Notes: generated from the sequence alone by a model not told the origin. A stretch of DNA of 64,000 nucleotides from Pelotomaculum isophthalicicum JI (GCF_029478095.1 NZ_JAKOAV010000012.1:29381-93380); one strand, 5' to 3'; counted from the first letter of the stretch, positions 42,974 through 53,298 are shown. Made by a program: numbers and translations.

Positions 42974-43077
42974 AACCTGGAAAAATCTTTGTCTGGTTAA
43001 GTTTGCATTAGGACAGTTCCTTCTGCAGATAATAGTTCCAATTAATAAGTTTCGTAAAGGGAAAGAGGTGATTACTT

Positions 43078-43332
43078 TTGACGCGTACATTGTATGTTGG
43101 AAATCTACCGTGGGCTACTAAAGCTGAAGATCTTGCCAACGCTTTTTCAGTACATGGCGAAGTTCTGAGTAGCCGCGTTATTACAGATCGTGAGACTGGT
43201 CGCTCCCGCGGGTTTGGTTTCGTTGAAGTTCGGGAAGAGGATGCGGAAGCTATGATTGCCGCAATGAACGGTACGGATCTTGACGGTAGGATTATCACCG
43301 TTAATGAGGCAAGGGCGCGGGAAGAAAGATAA
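43078..43332 (+). CDS. RNA-binding protein with one RRM domain
   Basis: 84 residues, a single RRM: RNP2 is LYVGNL (5-10) and RNP1 is RGFGFVEV (44-51), with acidic/basic helices between. Small RRM proteins of this kind occur in many bacteria; their RNA targets are mostly unknown. TTG 43078 follows GGGAAAGAGGTG. A terminator follows immediately. It is inserted between nadD and rsfS, which are often adjacent. Confidence 0.93.
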   Translation: MTRTLYVGNLPWATKAEDLANAFSVHGEVLSSRVITDRETGRSRGFGFVEVREEDAEAMIAAMNGTDLDGRIITVNEARAREER

Positions 43333-43335
43333 AGG

Positions 43336-43361
43336 AAAAACCTCCAATTAAGGAGGTTTTC
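43336..43361 (+). terminator. Intrinsic terminator after the RRM gene
   Basis: AAAACCTCC/GGAGGTTTT stem, six-base loop, followed by CTCTTAAG. The T-run is part of the stem. Confidence 0.75.
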
Positions 43362-43440
43362 TCTTAAGTAATATTTTGCGGTGGCATTGTATATGGGAGA
43401 GAATATTATACTTTATACAGTATTATGAGGGGGAGTGACG

Positions 43441-43797
43441 TTGTCCTTAAGTCCACAGGCAATGGTGAACGTTGCGGTGCAGGCAGCGGAAGACAAGAAG
43501 GCAGCAGATATAACCGTTCTCGATATTCGTGAAATATCTGTTATAGCGGATTATTTTATTATTTGCAGCGGCCGCTCAGGTACTCAGGTACAGGCTATTG
43601 TTGAGAATATCCAAGAGAGGCTGGAAAAAGACGGTGTTATTACTTTACGCCGGGAAGGCTTCCGGGAAGGTAACTGGGTGTTGTTGGATTACGGTGATGT
43701 CATAATTCACGTCTTTCGGGAATCTGAACGGCAATTCTATAATCTTGAACGCCTGTGGGGTGACGCTCAGGTGGTTGGGCTCCCCGTCAATATTTAA
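43441..43797 (+). CDS. rsfS: Ribosome silencing factor RsfS
   Basis: 118 residues of the RsfS/YbeB/Iojap family, which binds L14 and blocks subunit joining. Conserved stretches are DITVLDIREISVIADYFIICSG, EGFREGNWVLLDYGDVIIHVF and REFY-like RQFYNLERLWGDA. TTG 43441 is chosen because GAGGGGGA ends six bases before it; GTG 43435 would be too close. A terminator hairpin follows at 43852. Confidence 0.95.
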   Translation: MSLSPQAMVNVAVQAAEDKKAADITVLDIREISVIADYFIICSGRSGTQVQAIVENIQERLEKDGVITLRREGFREGNWVLLDYGDVIIHVFRESERQFYNLERLWGDAQVVGLPVNI

Positions 43798-43851
43798 ATG
43801 TATAACGCAACGGTGAATATCCTGAGATTGCCTTTAGGGAATCTCGATGAT

Positions 43852-43886
43852 AAAACCTCTTGTCCTTCGCAGGATAGAGGTTTTTT
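43852..43886 (+). terminator. Intrinsic terminator after rsfS
   Basis: AAAACCTCT/AGAGGTTTT with an inner TCC/GGA pair, followed by TTTTTT. A second small hairpin, GAGATT/AATCTC, lies just upstream at about 43824-43845. Confidence 0.85.
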
Positions 43887-43969
43887 GTCGTTAAGCAAAT
43901 TATGCTTTTTCAAGAATTATATGCCCAAGTTTTCCGGGGGTAAATTCGTTCTTGTTGTAAGGACGGGCC

Positions 43970-43998
43970 TTGAGTAATCCATATTTTTATGATAAAAT
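43970..43998 (+). promoter_or_regulatory. Sigma-A promoter candidate for leuS
   Basis: TTGAGT (43970-43975), 17 bases, TAAAAT (43993-43998). The leader to TTG 44082 is only about 75 bases and contains no T-box. Confidence 0.6.
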
Positions 43999-44081
43999 CT
44001 GCAGATGGGTAAAAACACCTTTATCTTTGAAGCATGGTGGCTGCGTCAGTGAGGCGGCTTTTAGATAAGGAGATGGGATAG

Positions 44082-46568
44082 TTGAAAGAGAAGTATGACT
44101 TTCAAGAAGTGGAAAAAAAGTGGCAGGGCCGCTGGGCTGAGGAGAATCTTTATGCCGTGCCTGATTTCTCTGACCGGCCCAAGTATTATTGCCTGGAGAT
44201 GTTTCCTTATCCTTCCGGGAAATTGCATATGGGCCATGTGCGGAATTACTCAATTGGCGACGTGGTTGCCCGTTTTAAAACCATGGAAGGTTATCATGTG
44301 CTCCACCCGATGGGGTGGGACGCTTTCGGACTGCCTGCCGAAAACGCGGCGATAAAACACGGCGGCATCCACCCGGCTGACTGGACCATAGATAACATAG
44401 ACAATATGCGCGAACAGCTTAAGCAGTTGGGCATCAGTTATGACTGGAGCAGGGAGGTCGCTACCTGCCACCCTGAGTATTATCGTTGGACCCAGTGGCT
44501 GTTTCTCCAGTTGTTCCATCAAAGGCTGGCTTATAAAAAGCAAGCCGCGGTGAACTGGTGCACGGACTGCGCCACAGTGCTCGCCAACGAGCAGGTGAAA
44601 GACGGGTGCTGCGAGCGTTGCGGAGCCCCGGTGGAAAAACGGGAACTGGCCCAGTGGTTCTTTAAAATTACTGATTACGCCGAGCGCCTGCTCAAGGACA
44701 TCGACCTGCTGGAAGGCTGGCCCGACAAGGTCAAGATCATGCAGGAACACTGGATCGGGCGGAGCGAGGGCACGGAAATAGACTTTAAAGTTGTCGGACA
44801 TGACGAAGTGATCACTGTATTCACCACCCGCCCGGACACCATTTTCGGGGTTACTTACATGGTGCTGGCGCCGGAGCACCCGCTGGTTGAAAAACTGGTC
44901 GCGGGTACGAGCTACGAGGCGGAAATAAAGGAATTCGTGCGCAAAGTGAGCAACATGAGCGAGATAGACCGCACTTCCACCGAGATGGAAAAGATCGGCC
45001 TGCCCACGGGAGCGTATTGCGTCAACCCGGTGAACGGCGAAAAAGTGCCGGTGCTGATCGGCAACTACGTTCTTTTGGAGTACGGCACCGGCTGTGTCAT
45101 GGGTGTCGCCGCTCATGACCAGCGGGACTTCGAGTTTGCCAAAAAGTATAATTTCCCGATCCGGGTGGTGATCCAGCCGCCGGGAGAGAATTTGGACCCC
45201 GCCGCCATGACAGGCGCTTATGAAGAAGAAGGCGTGCTGGTAAATTCCGGGCAGTTCGACGGGATGCCCAACACAGAGGCCATTAAAGCTATCACGGAGT
45301 ACCTCGAGCAAAAAGGGTGGGGCCGTTTCCGGGTAAACTTCCGGCTACGCGACTGGCTGATTTCCCGCCAGCGTTACTGGGGTGCGCCAATCCCCATCGT
45401 GTACTGTGAAAAGTGCGGCACCGTGCCGGTGCCTGAGAGTGACTTGCCGGTGCTGCTGCCCAGGGAAGTGGAATTCAGGCCGACCGGGCAGTCCCCGCTG
45501 GCTGAGTGCCCGGAATTCGTCAATACTGTCTGCCCTACATGCGGCGGGCCGGCCAAAAGAGAAACCGACACGATGGACACATTTATGTGTTCTTCCTGGT
45601 ATTATTTCCGCTATACCAGCCCGCGGGAGACAACAGGCCCGTGGGATAAAGCCAAGGTGGACCACTGGCTGCCGGTGGACCAGTATATCGGCGGGGTGGA
45701 GCACGCCATCCTGCACCTGTTATACTCCCGGTTTTTTACCAAGGTGCTTTACGACCTGAAACTGGTAAGCATGCAGGAGCCTTTTACCAACTTGTTGACC
45801 CAGGGCATGGTGCTCAAAGACGGGGCTAAAATGTCCAAATCAAAAGGTAATGTGATCAGTCCGGAAGATATCGTGGCGCGGTACGGGGCGGATACAGCCA
45901 GGCTATTCATACTCTTCGCGGCTCCCCCGGAACGCGACCTGGAGTGGAGCGATCAGGGCGTGGAGGGCTGCTACAGGTTCTTAAACCGGGTCTGGCGCTT
46001 GGTCGCCCCTCTGGCCGATACTCTGAATAGTACGACGGGTGGCGCGCCCCGCGCCAAGCTGGTGGGCGCCAACCGTGAGATGCTCCGGGTGACGCATAGC
46101 ACTATTAAGAAAGTCACAGATGATATTGGCGCCCGCTTCAACTTCAACACCGCGGTCAGCGCCATCATGGAGCTGGTAAACGCGCTATACCAGTATAAAG
46201 AACTCCCCGAGACCGACCGGGATCAAGGGGTGTTGCGGGAGGCAATAGACGCCCTGCTGCTGTTGCTCGCGCCTTTTGCCCCGCATATTGCCGAGGAGAT
46301 CTGGGAAGCCACCGGTCACACGGGCAGCATTCACAGCCGGCCCTGGCCGGTTTACGACGAGTCGGCCATTAAAGAAGATGAGATAACCATAGTGGTGCAG
46401 ACGAACGGCAAAGTACGTGAACGCCTCCTGGTTCCAGCCGGTCTTTCCGCCGACGCGCTGCGGGAAAAAGTGCTGGGTGAACCAAGAGTGCAGCAGTTAA
46501 TCGAAGGTAAAAAAGTAGTCAAGGTAATCCCTGTCCCTGATAAACTGGTGAATATCGTAATAAAATAA
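44082..46568 (+). CDS. leuS: Leucyl-tRNA synthetase
   Basis: 828 residues, class Ia. HMGH at 49-52 ([15 protein letters not shown]), zinc-type cysteines in [14 protein letters not shown]...CERCG, the CP1 editing domain with [20 protein letters not shown], a second cysteine cluster CEKCG...CPTCGG, and KMSKS at 583-587. TTG 44082 follows AAGGAGATGGG. Normal bacterial length. It ends the ribosome-assembly gene run. Confidence 0.98.
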   Translation: MKEKYDFQEVEKKWQGRWAEENLYAVPDFSDRPKYYCLEMFPYPSGKLHMGHVRNYSIGDVVARFKTMEGYHVLHPMGWDAFGLPAENAAIKHGGIHPADWTIDNIDNMREQLKQLGISYDWSREVATCHPEYYRWTQWLFLQLFHQRLAYKKQAAVNWCTDCATVLANEQVKDGCCERCGAPVEKRELAQWFFKITDYAERLLKDIDLLEGWPDKVKIMQEHWIGRSEGTEIDFKVVGHDEVITVFTTRPDTIFGVTYMVLAPEHPLVEKLVAGTSYEAEIKEFVRKVSNMSEIDRTSTEMEKIGLPTGAYCVNPVNGEKVPVLIGNYVLLEYGTGCVMGVAAHDQRDFEFAKKYNFPIRVVIQPPGENLDPAAMTGAYEEEGVLVNSGQFDGMPNTEAIKAITEYLEQKGWGRFRVNFRLRDWLISRQRYWGAPIPIVYCEKCGTVPVPESDLPVLLPREVEFRPTGQSPLAECPEFVNTVCPTCGGPAKRETDTMDTFMCSSWYYFRYTSPRETTGPWDKAKVDHWLPVDQYIGGVEHAILHLLYSRFFTKVLYDLKLVSMQEPFTNLLTQGMVLKDGAKMSKSKGNVISPEDIVARYGADTARLFILFAAPPERDLEWSDQGVEGCYRFLNRVWRLVAPLADTLNSTTGGAPRAKLVGANREMLRVTHSTIKKVTDDIGARFNFNTAVSAIMELVNALYQYKELPETDRDQGVLREAIDALLLLLAPFAPHIAEEIWEATGHTGSIHSRPWPVYDESAIKEDEITIVVQTNGKVRERLLVPAGLSADALREKVLGEPRVQQLIEGKKVVKVIPVPDKLVNIVIK

Positions 46569-46617
46569 GGCAAAACATAACAGTACGGTGTGTAATATAA
46601 CAGGGGTGGTGCGGCAT

Positions 46618-47286
46618 TTGCTCCTTGAACATATTTACCGTACTGTTTTTGTTTATTTTCTGGTCCTGGTAGTGATCAGGATGATGGGAAAGCGGGAAAT
46701 CGGCCAGCTTTCCCCCTTTGATTTTGTAGTCGCGATAATCATCGCCGAGTTGGCGGCCATACCGATGGAGGCCACCGACGTGCCCGTCTGGCACAGTATT
46801 CTGCCTCTGGTTATCTTGGGCTTACTGGAAGTGGTAATGTCCTATGCCACACTGTTTAGCCGCACCCTGCGCGGCATTGTTTGCGGCCAGCCGCAGGTCA
46901 TTATCAAAAGCGGGCAACTGCTGCGCAACGAGATGAGAAAAGCGCGCTACAACCTGGACGACCTGCTGGGACAACTCAGGGAAAAAGGGATCGTCGACAT
47001 TAGTGACGTGGAATTTGCCATACTGGAAACATCTGGAAGACTTAGTGTTATTTTAAAATCCCAGCAACGCCCGGTTACCCCGGCCGACCTGGGCATTTCG
47101 ACCCCATACGAAGGCCTCCCCACGGTGCTGGTCATGGATGGCAGCGTGATTAGCAAAAATTTAAAAGAGATCGACCTCGACGAAAACTGGCTCAACGAGC
47201 GGCTAAAAGAGCGCGGGCTTGAACCCAAAAAAGTCCTGCTTGCCTCGCTGGGGACTAACGGCAGGCTGTTCGTCAATAAAAAATAA
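46618..47286 (+). CDS. DUF421 membrane protein (YetF-type)
   Basis: About 222 residues: three N-terminal membrane helices with RMMGKREIGQLSPFDFVVAIIIAELA, then a cytoplasmic domain with PQVIIKSGQLLRNEMRKARYNLDDLLGQLREKGI, the hallmark of DUF421. YetF-type proteins have been linked to spore or stress membranes, but function is not settled. The frame is open from GTG 46588; TTG 46618 is preferred for its GGGGTGG site. The gene follows leuS by about 50 bases. Confidence 0.9.
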   Translation: MLLEHIYRTVFVYFLVLVVIRMMGKREIGQLSPFDFVVAIIIAELAAIPMEATDVPVWHSILPLVILGLLEVVMSYATLFSRTLRGIVCGQPQVIIKSGQLLRNEMRKARYNLDDLLGQLREKGIVDISDVEFAILETSGRLSVILKSQQRPVTPADLGISTPYEGLPTVLVMDGSVISKNLKEIDLDENWLNERLKERGLEPKKVLLASLGTNGRLFVNKK

Positions 47287-47390
47287 TTAAATAAAAAAAG
47301 GAAAATGTTGTCGTTGGTAGAATTACTCTAAATATGTAAAAGAATATCAAGGAATTTGCAGAAAACCAGGAAGTTTTTTTTTGCAGGGCG

Positions 47391-48059
47391 GTGGGGCGTA
47401 TTATTCAGCTCGATCGGAAACAGCAGTTGATCATACTCCTTCTGGTAGGGGTGATTCTATTCGGCGGGGGCTACCGGTACGCTCAAATGAAGGAACGGGC
47501 GGCGAATGAAGGTAAGCCCGTGCTTGAGAACGCAACTGAAAACAAGACCAAAGAATTACAAGTTCATGTAGCCGGGGCGGTAGTCAGGCCGGGTGTATAC
47601 AAGCTGCCTCAGGGCGCGAGAGTCATTGACGCTGTTAACATGGCCGGGCCGGGAGAAGGCGCCGAACTGGACTCTTTAAAGCTAGCCTCGCTGGTCACTG
47701 ACGGCCAGACGATACTTGTCCCGTTCAAAACGTCCTCTGCAGGAAGTACTGTTGCCGCGCCGGGGAACATTGCCGGAACCTCCGGAAGTGCAACCAGCGG
47801 AAGCGGTCATGGCACCATGGTGTCGGGGCCGGGAACAGGTCAAGCCAGTTCCGCTTCAGTTAGCGGCCTGGTGAATATCAACACGGCTGATTCCAGCCAG
47901 TTGGACACCCTGCCCGGGATCGGCCCGGCGCTGGCGCAGCGGATTGTCCAGTACCGCGAGACAAACGGGCCTTTTAATAGCGTGGAAGACATTAAAAATG
48001 TATCAGGCATAGGCGATAAAAAGTTTGAGGACCTAAAAGACAAGATAACTGCGCGCTAA
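47391..48059 (+). CDS. comEA: Competence protein ComEA
   Basis: 222 residues: a membrane helix (about 11-27), an SLBB domain (ELQVHVAGAVVRPGVYKLPQGARVIDAVNMAGG-type, about 55-110), a Gly/Ser-rich linker, and a C-terminal pair of helix-hairpin-helix motifs (VNINTADSSQLDTLPGIGP, then IKNVSGIGDKKFEDLKD). It is the membrane-bound double-stranded DNA receptor for transformation. Its partner comEC is 1.1 kb downstream, separated by a lytic transglycosylase gene and a repeat. No comEB lies between. Confidence 0.93.
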   Translation: MGRIIQLDRKQQLIILLLVGVILFGGGYRYAQMKERAANEGKPVLENATENKTKELQVHVAGAVVRPGVYKLPQGARVIDAVNMAGPGEGAELDSLKLASLVTDGQTILVPFKTSSAGSTVAAPGNIAGTSGSATSGSGHGTMVSGPGTGQASSASVSGLVNINTADSSQLDTLPGIGPALAQRIVQYRETNGPFNSVEDIKNVSGIGDKKFEDLKDKITAR

Positions 48060-48146
48060 CCGTTAATCTTAAATTATTCAATATGTGCAGTTTTGTTAGC
48101 TATGTAACTGAAACTGTAACCTTTGGGAATCGGAGGGGTTTTACAT

Positions 48147-48836
48147 TTGGATATAAGCATACTGGTTAGAATGCTATTAATGAACTATCTGTCAACTATC
48201 CTTACCGGAGAAAAAAAAGTCAATGAGCAAACCGGGAGTAATGATAACGATTTTGAGTCGTTTCTGGCTCTGGCCCTGGCCGGCAGTAGTCTCAGTCAAG
48301 GTGGCCTCTCTTCCTGTTACGGTATTTCCAGCGGTGTCTCCACACGGCGGGTAAAATCTGCTTCACCTAAGCACGTCAGTCAAGGCGGGAGCACTGTTTC
48401 ATCAGGTTACGCGCAGAAAACCGCTAGCCGTACCTCCGGTGAGAAAGCCGGTACGGGCTTGTCCGGTTTGATTGATCGGATTTGCTCCAAGTACGGGGTT
48501 GACGCGGCGCTGGTTAAATCAGTCATCCAGGCGGAGTCCAGTTTTAACCCGAACGCCACTTCGTCCGCGGGGGCTATGGGGCTGATGCAACTGATGCCAG
48601 GCACAGCCGATTCCCTGGGTGTGAATGACCCCTACGATCCGGTGCAGAATGTCGACGGCGGCGTGCGCTATTTAAGGCAACTCCTAAACCGTTACGATGG
48701 AGACAGCAGACTTGCCCTGGCAGCGTACAACGCCGGTCCGGGAGCGGTTGACCAGGCGGGAGGGATACCGAACTACCGGGAAACCAGGGATTACGTGAAA
48801 AAGGTACTGGAAAGCAGGGTAAACTTTATGGTGTAA
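48147..48836 (+). CDS. SLT-type lytic transglycosylase
   Basis: 229 residues from TTG 48147, which has GGAGGGG ten bases upstream. An N-terminal low-complexity, Ser/Gly-rich half precedes a goose-lysozyme-like SLT domain with catalytic Glu in QAESSFNPNATSSAGAMGLMQLMPGTA, then NVDGGVRYLRQLL and ALAAYNAGPGAV. It cleaves peptidoglycan glycan strands. No clear signal peptide is seen; the first residues are moderately hydrophobic. It may open the wall for the DNA uptake machinery, which is inference from neighbours. Confidence 0.9.
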   Translation: MDISILVRMLLMNYLSTILTGEKKVNEQTGSNDNDFESFLALALAGSSLSQGGLSSCYGISSGVSTRRVKSASPKHVSQGGSTVSSGYAQKTASRTSGEKAGTGLSGLIDRICSKYGVDAALVKSVIQAESSFNPNATSSAGAMGLMQLMPGTADSLGVNDPYDPVQNVDGGVRYLRQLLNRYDGDSRLALAAYNAGPGAVDQAGGIPNYRETRDYVKKVLESRVNFMV

Positions 48837-48850
48837 GCAGTTGTAATTTG

Positions 48851-49120
48851 TCAGGAGTCAGTAGTCAGAATTCAGGAGTCAGAATAAGAGAATGGTTTAT
48901 CATCTTAAAATCATTTGTGTTCGGTTAACTAGTTTATTACAAAACCATTCTTTGAAAAACTGTATCCTGGGGGAAATAGGTTTTTAAGTCATGTTCCAAG
49001 GGGATGGGATCTCTTAATTCATGCTATGCAAATGTATGGATTGATATTATATGGTCATTCTTTCGTGCATGTGTCTTAAAATGTTTTATTCTGAATTCTG
49101 ACTCCTGACTCCTGAATACT
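48851..49120. repeat. Dispersed palindromic repeat, copy 5, split by about 170 bases
   Basis: Left arm TCAGGAGTCAGTAGTCAG and AATTCAGGAGTCAG, then AATAAGAGAATGGTTTATC and ATCTTAAAAT, all at 48851-48911. The right arm ATTCTGAATTCTGACTCCTG, ACTCCTGAATAC is at 49088-49120. In other copies these join directly. The 170 bases between have no coding potential that I can support. It fills the gap before comEC. Confidence 0.85.
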
Positions 49121-49142
49121 TGTAATTACTTGAGGGAGTTCC

Positions 49143-51626
49143 ATGAACAGACCTCTGGTTGTTCTCACTGCTTGTTACATCGCAGGTGTTTTATCAGGCG
49201 GGCTGGCAAATGTAAAATTCTCTTTGGCGCTGCTCCTGGCGAGTTTTTGCCTGTTGGCGGCAGCAGCCGGTTACGTGATGGCCTGGCGGAGAAATCGCCG
49301 GGTTATTTTAATTCTCTTTTTCCTCTTTGGATTGGCTATGTCCCGCCTGGCGGTTGAAGAAAGTGAAACACCTCTTGTTGAATACTCCGGGCAGCAGGTA
49401 GTTCTTTCCGGGCGAATAGTGGCTGAACCCGATGTTCGCCAGGATAAAGTATTTTACCTGCTGCAGGCGCGAGAATTGTCGTTGGGTACGGAGCGACGGG
49501 CAGTTACCGGGATGGTGCGGCTTCAGGTTAAAGAATCAAACCGGGTTTTCGGTTACGGTGATGTTGTGAAAGCATCCGGACTGCTGGCCAGGCCGGAGTT
49601 GCCGGGCAATCCGGGTGGGTTTAATTACAGGACATACCTGGAGAGGCAGGGAATCAGGGTAGTTTTGATGGCCCGGGGTGAAAAATCGGTGGAAAAGACC
49701 GCTGAAAGCGCGGTTAACCCGCTGCTAAGCGCCGCCTTAAAGCTTAAAGGGCAACTCTCTTCAACCGCCACCACGTCACTTGGGCCAAATCAAACGGCAA
49801 TTTTAAACGGGATTGTCTTCGGAACTCAAGGGTTGATTGACAGTCAAACAAGGCAGGCTTTTACCGAAACAGGAGTTGTCCACATCCTGAGTGTTTCCGG
49901 CTTGCATATCGGCCTGGTTCTGGGCGGGATGATCGGGCTGCTGCGGCTGCTGAGGCTTCCGCCCGGGCTGACGGCGCCGTTAGTTACCCCGGTATTAATT
50001 TTTTATGTCTTGATGACCGGCTTTAATCCGGCTGTATTGCGCGCGGCCATCATGGCCATCTTATTGCTCTGGGCGCACCAGCTGGGCCGTGACCGGGATT
50101 GGCCCACCACTATGGCGCTGGCGGCGCTGGTCATCCTTCTCTGGAACCCGCTGCAAATTTACCACCCCGGGTTCCAGCTTTCTTTTGCCGCCACCTGGGG
50201 AATTCTATATCTGTCGCCTATTATAAATAATACCTGCGCCGGGCTTTTCAAGGTTTTACCTGACGGTTTGGCCCGTCCTTTAGCCCAGGCGCTGGCAGTC
50301 CCGCTGGCTGCCCAACTGGCGACCATACCGCTGGTAGCCTGGTATTACAACTTAATATCACCCGTATCGATCCTGGCCAACCTCGTCGTGGTTCCCTTGA
50401 CTGGGATAATCATGTTTTTGGGGTTTATTTCTGCGGTTCTGGGGATGATCTGGCTGCCGCTGGCTGCTTTAGTAAATGTGAGCAACGGTGTTATTATCGA
50501 CGTGTTCTTGAAGAGCGTTTCTTTTTTTCAGGGGCTGCCCGGCGCGGTGTTTTACCTGCCCACACCTCCGGAGGTACTGGCGGCGGCCTGGTACGGGGGC
50601 TTGATGGCAATTGGGTGGCTTTATTCAGGAAGGTGCGAGCCGGCTGTAAAAGAACGTGTGAAAGGATGGGTTATCGTAGGACTGGCGCTATGCGCCGCGC
50701 TCTTTTTAGTCTGGGTGCCCTGGGCTGGTGGGCATGGGTTGACCGTGCATTTTCTGGACGTTGGGCAGGGGGACTGCATTTTGGTGCAAACTCCGGGCGG
50801 CAATAACATGCTGATTGACACCGGCGGCCGGCGGGATGAATATCAAACCGGCACCGGTGTTGGTGATCAAGTGGTAACGCCCTACCTACGTAAAATTGGT
50901 GTCCGTCGTTTGGATGTTTTGGTTTTAACCCACCCGCACGAAGATCACGCAGGCGGCGCTGCCACCATAGTGAAAAATTTTCCTGTAAGAATGGCGGTTG
51001 TTCCCCAAATGGACGAAGTAGTTCTGAAGAGCCAGGAAGGCTTAGTGGCTGGAGAAACAACCGCTGTTAAAAAAAAAGGAAAAAATGATACCGGTGAAGA
51101 AGTACCTTTAGCTTACATAGCGTTGCTTAAGAAAATGGCTGCCGGTGGTATTGCGGTTCGGGCTGCCGGAGCTGGTGACGTTATTAAGCTGGACCGCGAG
51201 ACGGAGGTTGAAGTGCTTTATCCCGGATTAGCGGCGGGTAAGACCATATCTAATATGAACAATTGCTCACTGGTGCTTAAGTTGACATATAGACAAAAGT
51301 CATTCATGTTTACCGGTGATGTGGAGACGGATGCGCAGAGCGGGTTAATTCAAACTGGAGCGGACTTGAAGGCGGATATTTTGAAAATGCCCCACCACGG
51401 CAGCCGTTCCTTGCTGCCGGCGCTGGTGGAACAGGTGAACCCTGAAGCAGCGGTTATTTCTGTTGGCGCTCATAATAACTTTGGCCATCCCGCCCAGTCT
51501 ACGTTAGAAACGCTTAACCGGGATGGAGTGAGGGTTTACCGCACCGACCAGGACGGGGCGGTGATTTTTAATACAGATGGACGCCGGCTGGAAGTAAAAA
51601 CAGGTAAGAATAAGGATACAACCTGA
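49143..51626 (+). CDS. comEC: DNA internalization protein ComEC/Rec2
   Basis: 827 residues. N-terminal membrane helices and an OB-like DUF4131 domain (about 30-180), the central Competence channel domain (GIVFGTQGLIDSQTRQAF, then HILSVSGLHIGLV), and a C-terminal metallo-beta-lactamase domain (HFLDVGQGDCILVQTPGGNNMLIDTG, LTHPHEDHAGG, PHHGS). It moves single-stranded DNA across the membrane during transformation. ATG 49143 follows TTGAGGGAG. A full-length, intact frame suggests a working uptake system if the comG and comF genes are elsewhere. Confidence 0.95.
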   Translation: MNRPLVVLTACYIAGVLSGGLANVKFSLALLLASFCLLAAAAGYVMAWRRNRRVILILFFLFGLAMSRLAVEESETPLVEYSGQQVVLSGRIVAEPDVRQDKVFYLLQARELSLGTERRAVTGMVRLQVKESNRVFGYGDVVKASGLLARPELPGNPGGFNYRTYLERQGIRVVLMARGEKSVEKTAESAVNPLLSAALKLKGQLSSTATTSLGPNQTAILNGIVFGTQGLIDSQTRQAFTETGVVHILSVSGLHIGLVLGGMIGLLRLLRLPPGLTAPLVTPVLIFYVLMTGFNPAVLRAAIMAILLLWAHQLGRDRDWPTTMALAALVILLWNPLQIYHPGFQLSFAATWGILYLSPIINNTCAGLFKVLPDGLARPLAQALAVPLAAQLATIPLVAWYYNLISPVSILANLVVVPLTGIIMFLGFISAVLGMIWLPLAALVNVSNGVIIDVFLKSVSFFQGLPGAVFYLPTPPEVLAAAWYGGLMAIGWLYSGRCEPAVKERVKGWVIVGLALCAALFLVWVPWAGGHGLTVHFLDVGQGDCILVQTPGGNNMLIDTGGRRDEYQTGTGVGDQVVTPYLRKIGVRRLDVLVLTHPHEDHAGGAATIVKNFPVRMAVVPQMDEVVLKSQEGLVAGETTAVKKKGKNDTGEEVPLAYIALLKKMAAGGIAVRAAGAGDVIKLDRETEVEVLYPGLAAGKTISNMNNCSLVLKLTYRQKSFMFTGDVETDAQSGLIQTGADLKADILKMPHHGSRSLLPALVEQVNPEAAVISVGAHNNFGHPAQSTLETLNRDGVRVYRTDQDGAVIFNTDGRRLEVKTGKNKDTT

Positions 51627-51756
51627 AGTTAAAGCTTACTCAGTATGTAGCGGCGCTTTATAGTAAATTAATTTTGATCCTCATTTAAAACAAGCTTTAT
51701 TGCTACTTTTTATTACCATATAATTAAAATATATTCATTATAAAGTGGTGAGATTA

Positions 51757-53298
51757 ATGCAGAATTCCCAAACCGGCGGTGAAGATTATATCTTTAACCA
51801 GGTTGAAACCTTGCTGAATGTAGGAATCGCTCTAACTGCCGAAAAAGATCACAATCGGCTGCTGGAGATGATTGTCACTGAAGCGCGCAATATTACGAAC
51901 AGTGACGCCGGTACTCTTTATTTAAGGCAAAATGACCAGCTTGTTTTTAAAATTGTCCAGACGCAATCGCAAAATGTTTTTCTGGGTGGTTCGGGGGAGG
52001 AAGTTAAACTGCCGCCGGTGGCGCTCGTGGAAAGTAATGTGTCCGCCTATGTGGCGCTTACCGGGAAAACGGTAAATATAGCTGATGTATACTTCGCTGA
52101 GGGATTTGATTTTTCCGGTCCGCGCAATTATGACCGGATCACGGGGTACCGCACCAAGTCGATGCTTGTCGTGCCATTGGAAAACCACGAGGGGGAAATC
52201 ATCGGTGTGCTGCAGCTGATTAACTCGCTGGAGAGCGACAACCATACAGTCAGAGTATTCCCGGAACACTACCAGAAAGTGATTGAGTCGCTTGCCTCCC
52301 AGGCGGCTATCGCTCTGACCAACGCGCAGCTTCTGAGAGATATTGAAGATCTTTTTAATTCCTTTGTGCAAGTAATGGCAACAGCTATCGACGCCAGGAC
52401 ACCATATAACGCGAACCATACCAGGCGCGTCGCCATGCTGGCGAGGGCGACCGCGGAAGCGATAAACGATGTGAAGGAAGGACCTCTGGCGCAAGAGCAT
52501 TTTAACCCGGAGAGACTGGAACAATTAACCATGGCGGGATGGCTGCATGACATCGGTAAAGTCACCACACCTCTATCCGTGATGAATAAAGCCACCCGCC
52601 TGGAAGGCCGGATGGATATTGTACTGCAGCGGATGGACTATATTAGCCAGTCCGAAAAAATGAACAGTCTCGCCAGACAAGTGGAACTGCTGAAAAATGG
52701 TATGAAGGAAGAAGCTGAGCAGGAATCCCGGCTAAGCGGCCAACGCCTGGTGAAAATAAAAGAAATAAAGGATTTGATCATAAAATGTGACAATCCGGCA
52801 ACCTTTATTGACGACCAACTCCTTGACCAATTGCAAGAAGCTGCCGGGTATGTCTATCTTGATCCGGAAGGTGTGGAGAGACCCTATATCAGCTCCGAAG
52901 AGTTGGAGAACCTGAGCATTCGTAAAGGTACTCTAACAAACGGAGAACGGGAGATAATGGAACAGCATGTGGTGATAACAGGCAAGATGCTGGAAAAAAT
53001 AACTTTTATCAAAAAACTTAAGGATGTTCCCTTGTTTGCGAGTATGCACCACGAGTTTCTGGATGGAAACGGTTATCCCAACAAGCTAAGAGGCGAGACT
53101 ATCCCCTTGGAGGGAAGAATACTGTCTCTCGTTGATATATATGACGCACTGACTGCTGGAGACCGCCCTTATAAAAAAGCCATACCATGGGAAGGTGCGC
53201 TGCGCATCCTTGGTTTCATGGTAAAAGAAGGCAAGCTTGACAATGAATTATATGATGTTTTTAAAGAACACCGTGTATGGGAAAAGGTATGCGATTGA
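51757..53298 (+). CDS. GAF - HD-GYP protein with a large insertion in the HD domain
   Basis: 513 residues from ATG 51757 (GTGGTGAG upstream). A GAF sensor domain covers about 20-190 (SDAGTLYLRQNDQLVFKIVQT, MLVVPLENHEGEIIGVLQL). The HD-GYP domain starts with HTRRVAML; HDIGK has H264/D265 and HHEFLDGNGYP begins at 431. The HD-to-HH spacing is 167 residues, against 53 in the small HD-GYP at 7108, so about 110 residues are inserted, including a coiled coil and YLDPEGVERPYISSEE. Probable cyclic dinucleotide phosphodiesterase controlled by a small ligand. Confidence 0.9.
   Translation: MQNSQTGGEDYIFNQVETLLNVGIALTAEKDHNRLLEMIVTEARNITNSDAGTLYLRQNDQLVFKIVQTQSQNVFLGGSGEEVKLPPVALVESNVSAYVALTGKTVNIADVYFAEGFDFSGPRNYDRITGYRTKSMLVVPLENHEGEIIGVLQLINSLESDNHTVRVFPEHYQKVIESLASQAAIALTNAQLLRDIEDLFNSFVQVMATAIDARTPYNANHTRRVAMLARATAEAINDVKEGPLAQEHFNPERLEQLTMAGWLHDIGKVTTPLSVMNKATRLEGRMDIVLQRMDYISQSEKMNSLARQVELLKNGMKEEAEQESRLSGQRLVKIKEIKDLIIKCDNPATFIDDQLLDQLQEAAGYVYLDPEGVERPYISSEELENLSIRKGTLTNGEREIMEQHVVITGKMLEKITFIKKLKDVPLFASMHHEFLDGNGYPNKLRGETIPLEGRILSLVDIYDALTAGDRPYKKAIPWEGALRILGFMVKEGKLDNELYDVFKEHRVWEKVCD

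Noticed and set aside
43800..44081. T-box upstream of leuS
   Set aside because: The hairpins belong to the rsfS terminator and no T-box core sequence is present.
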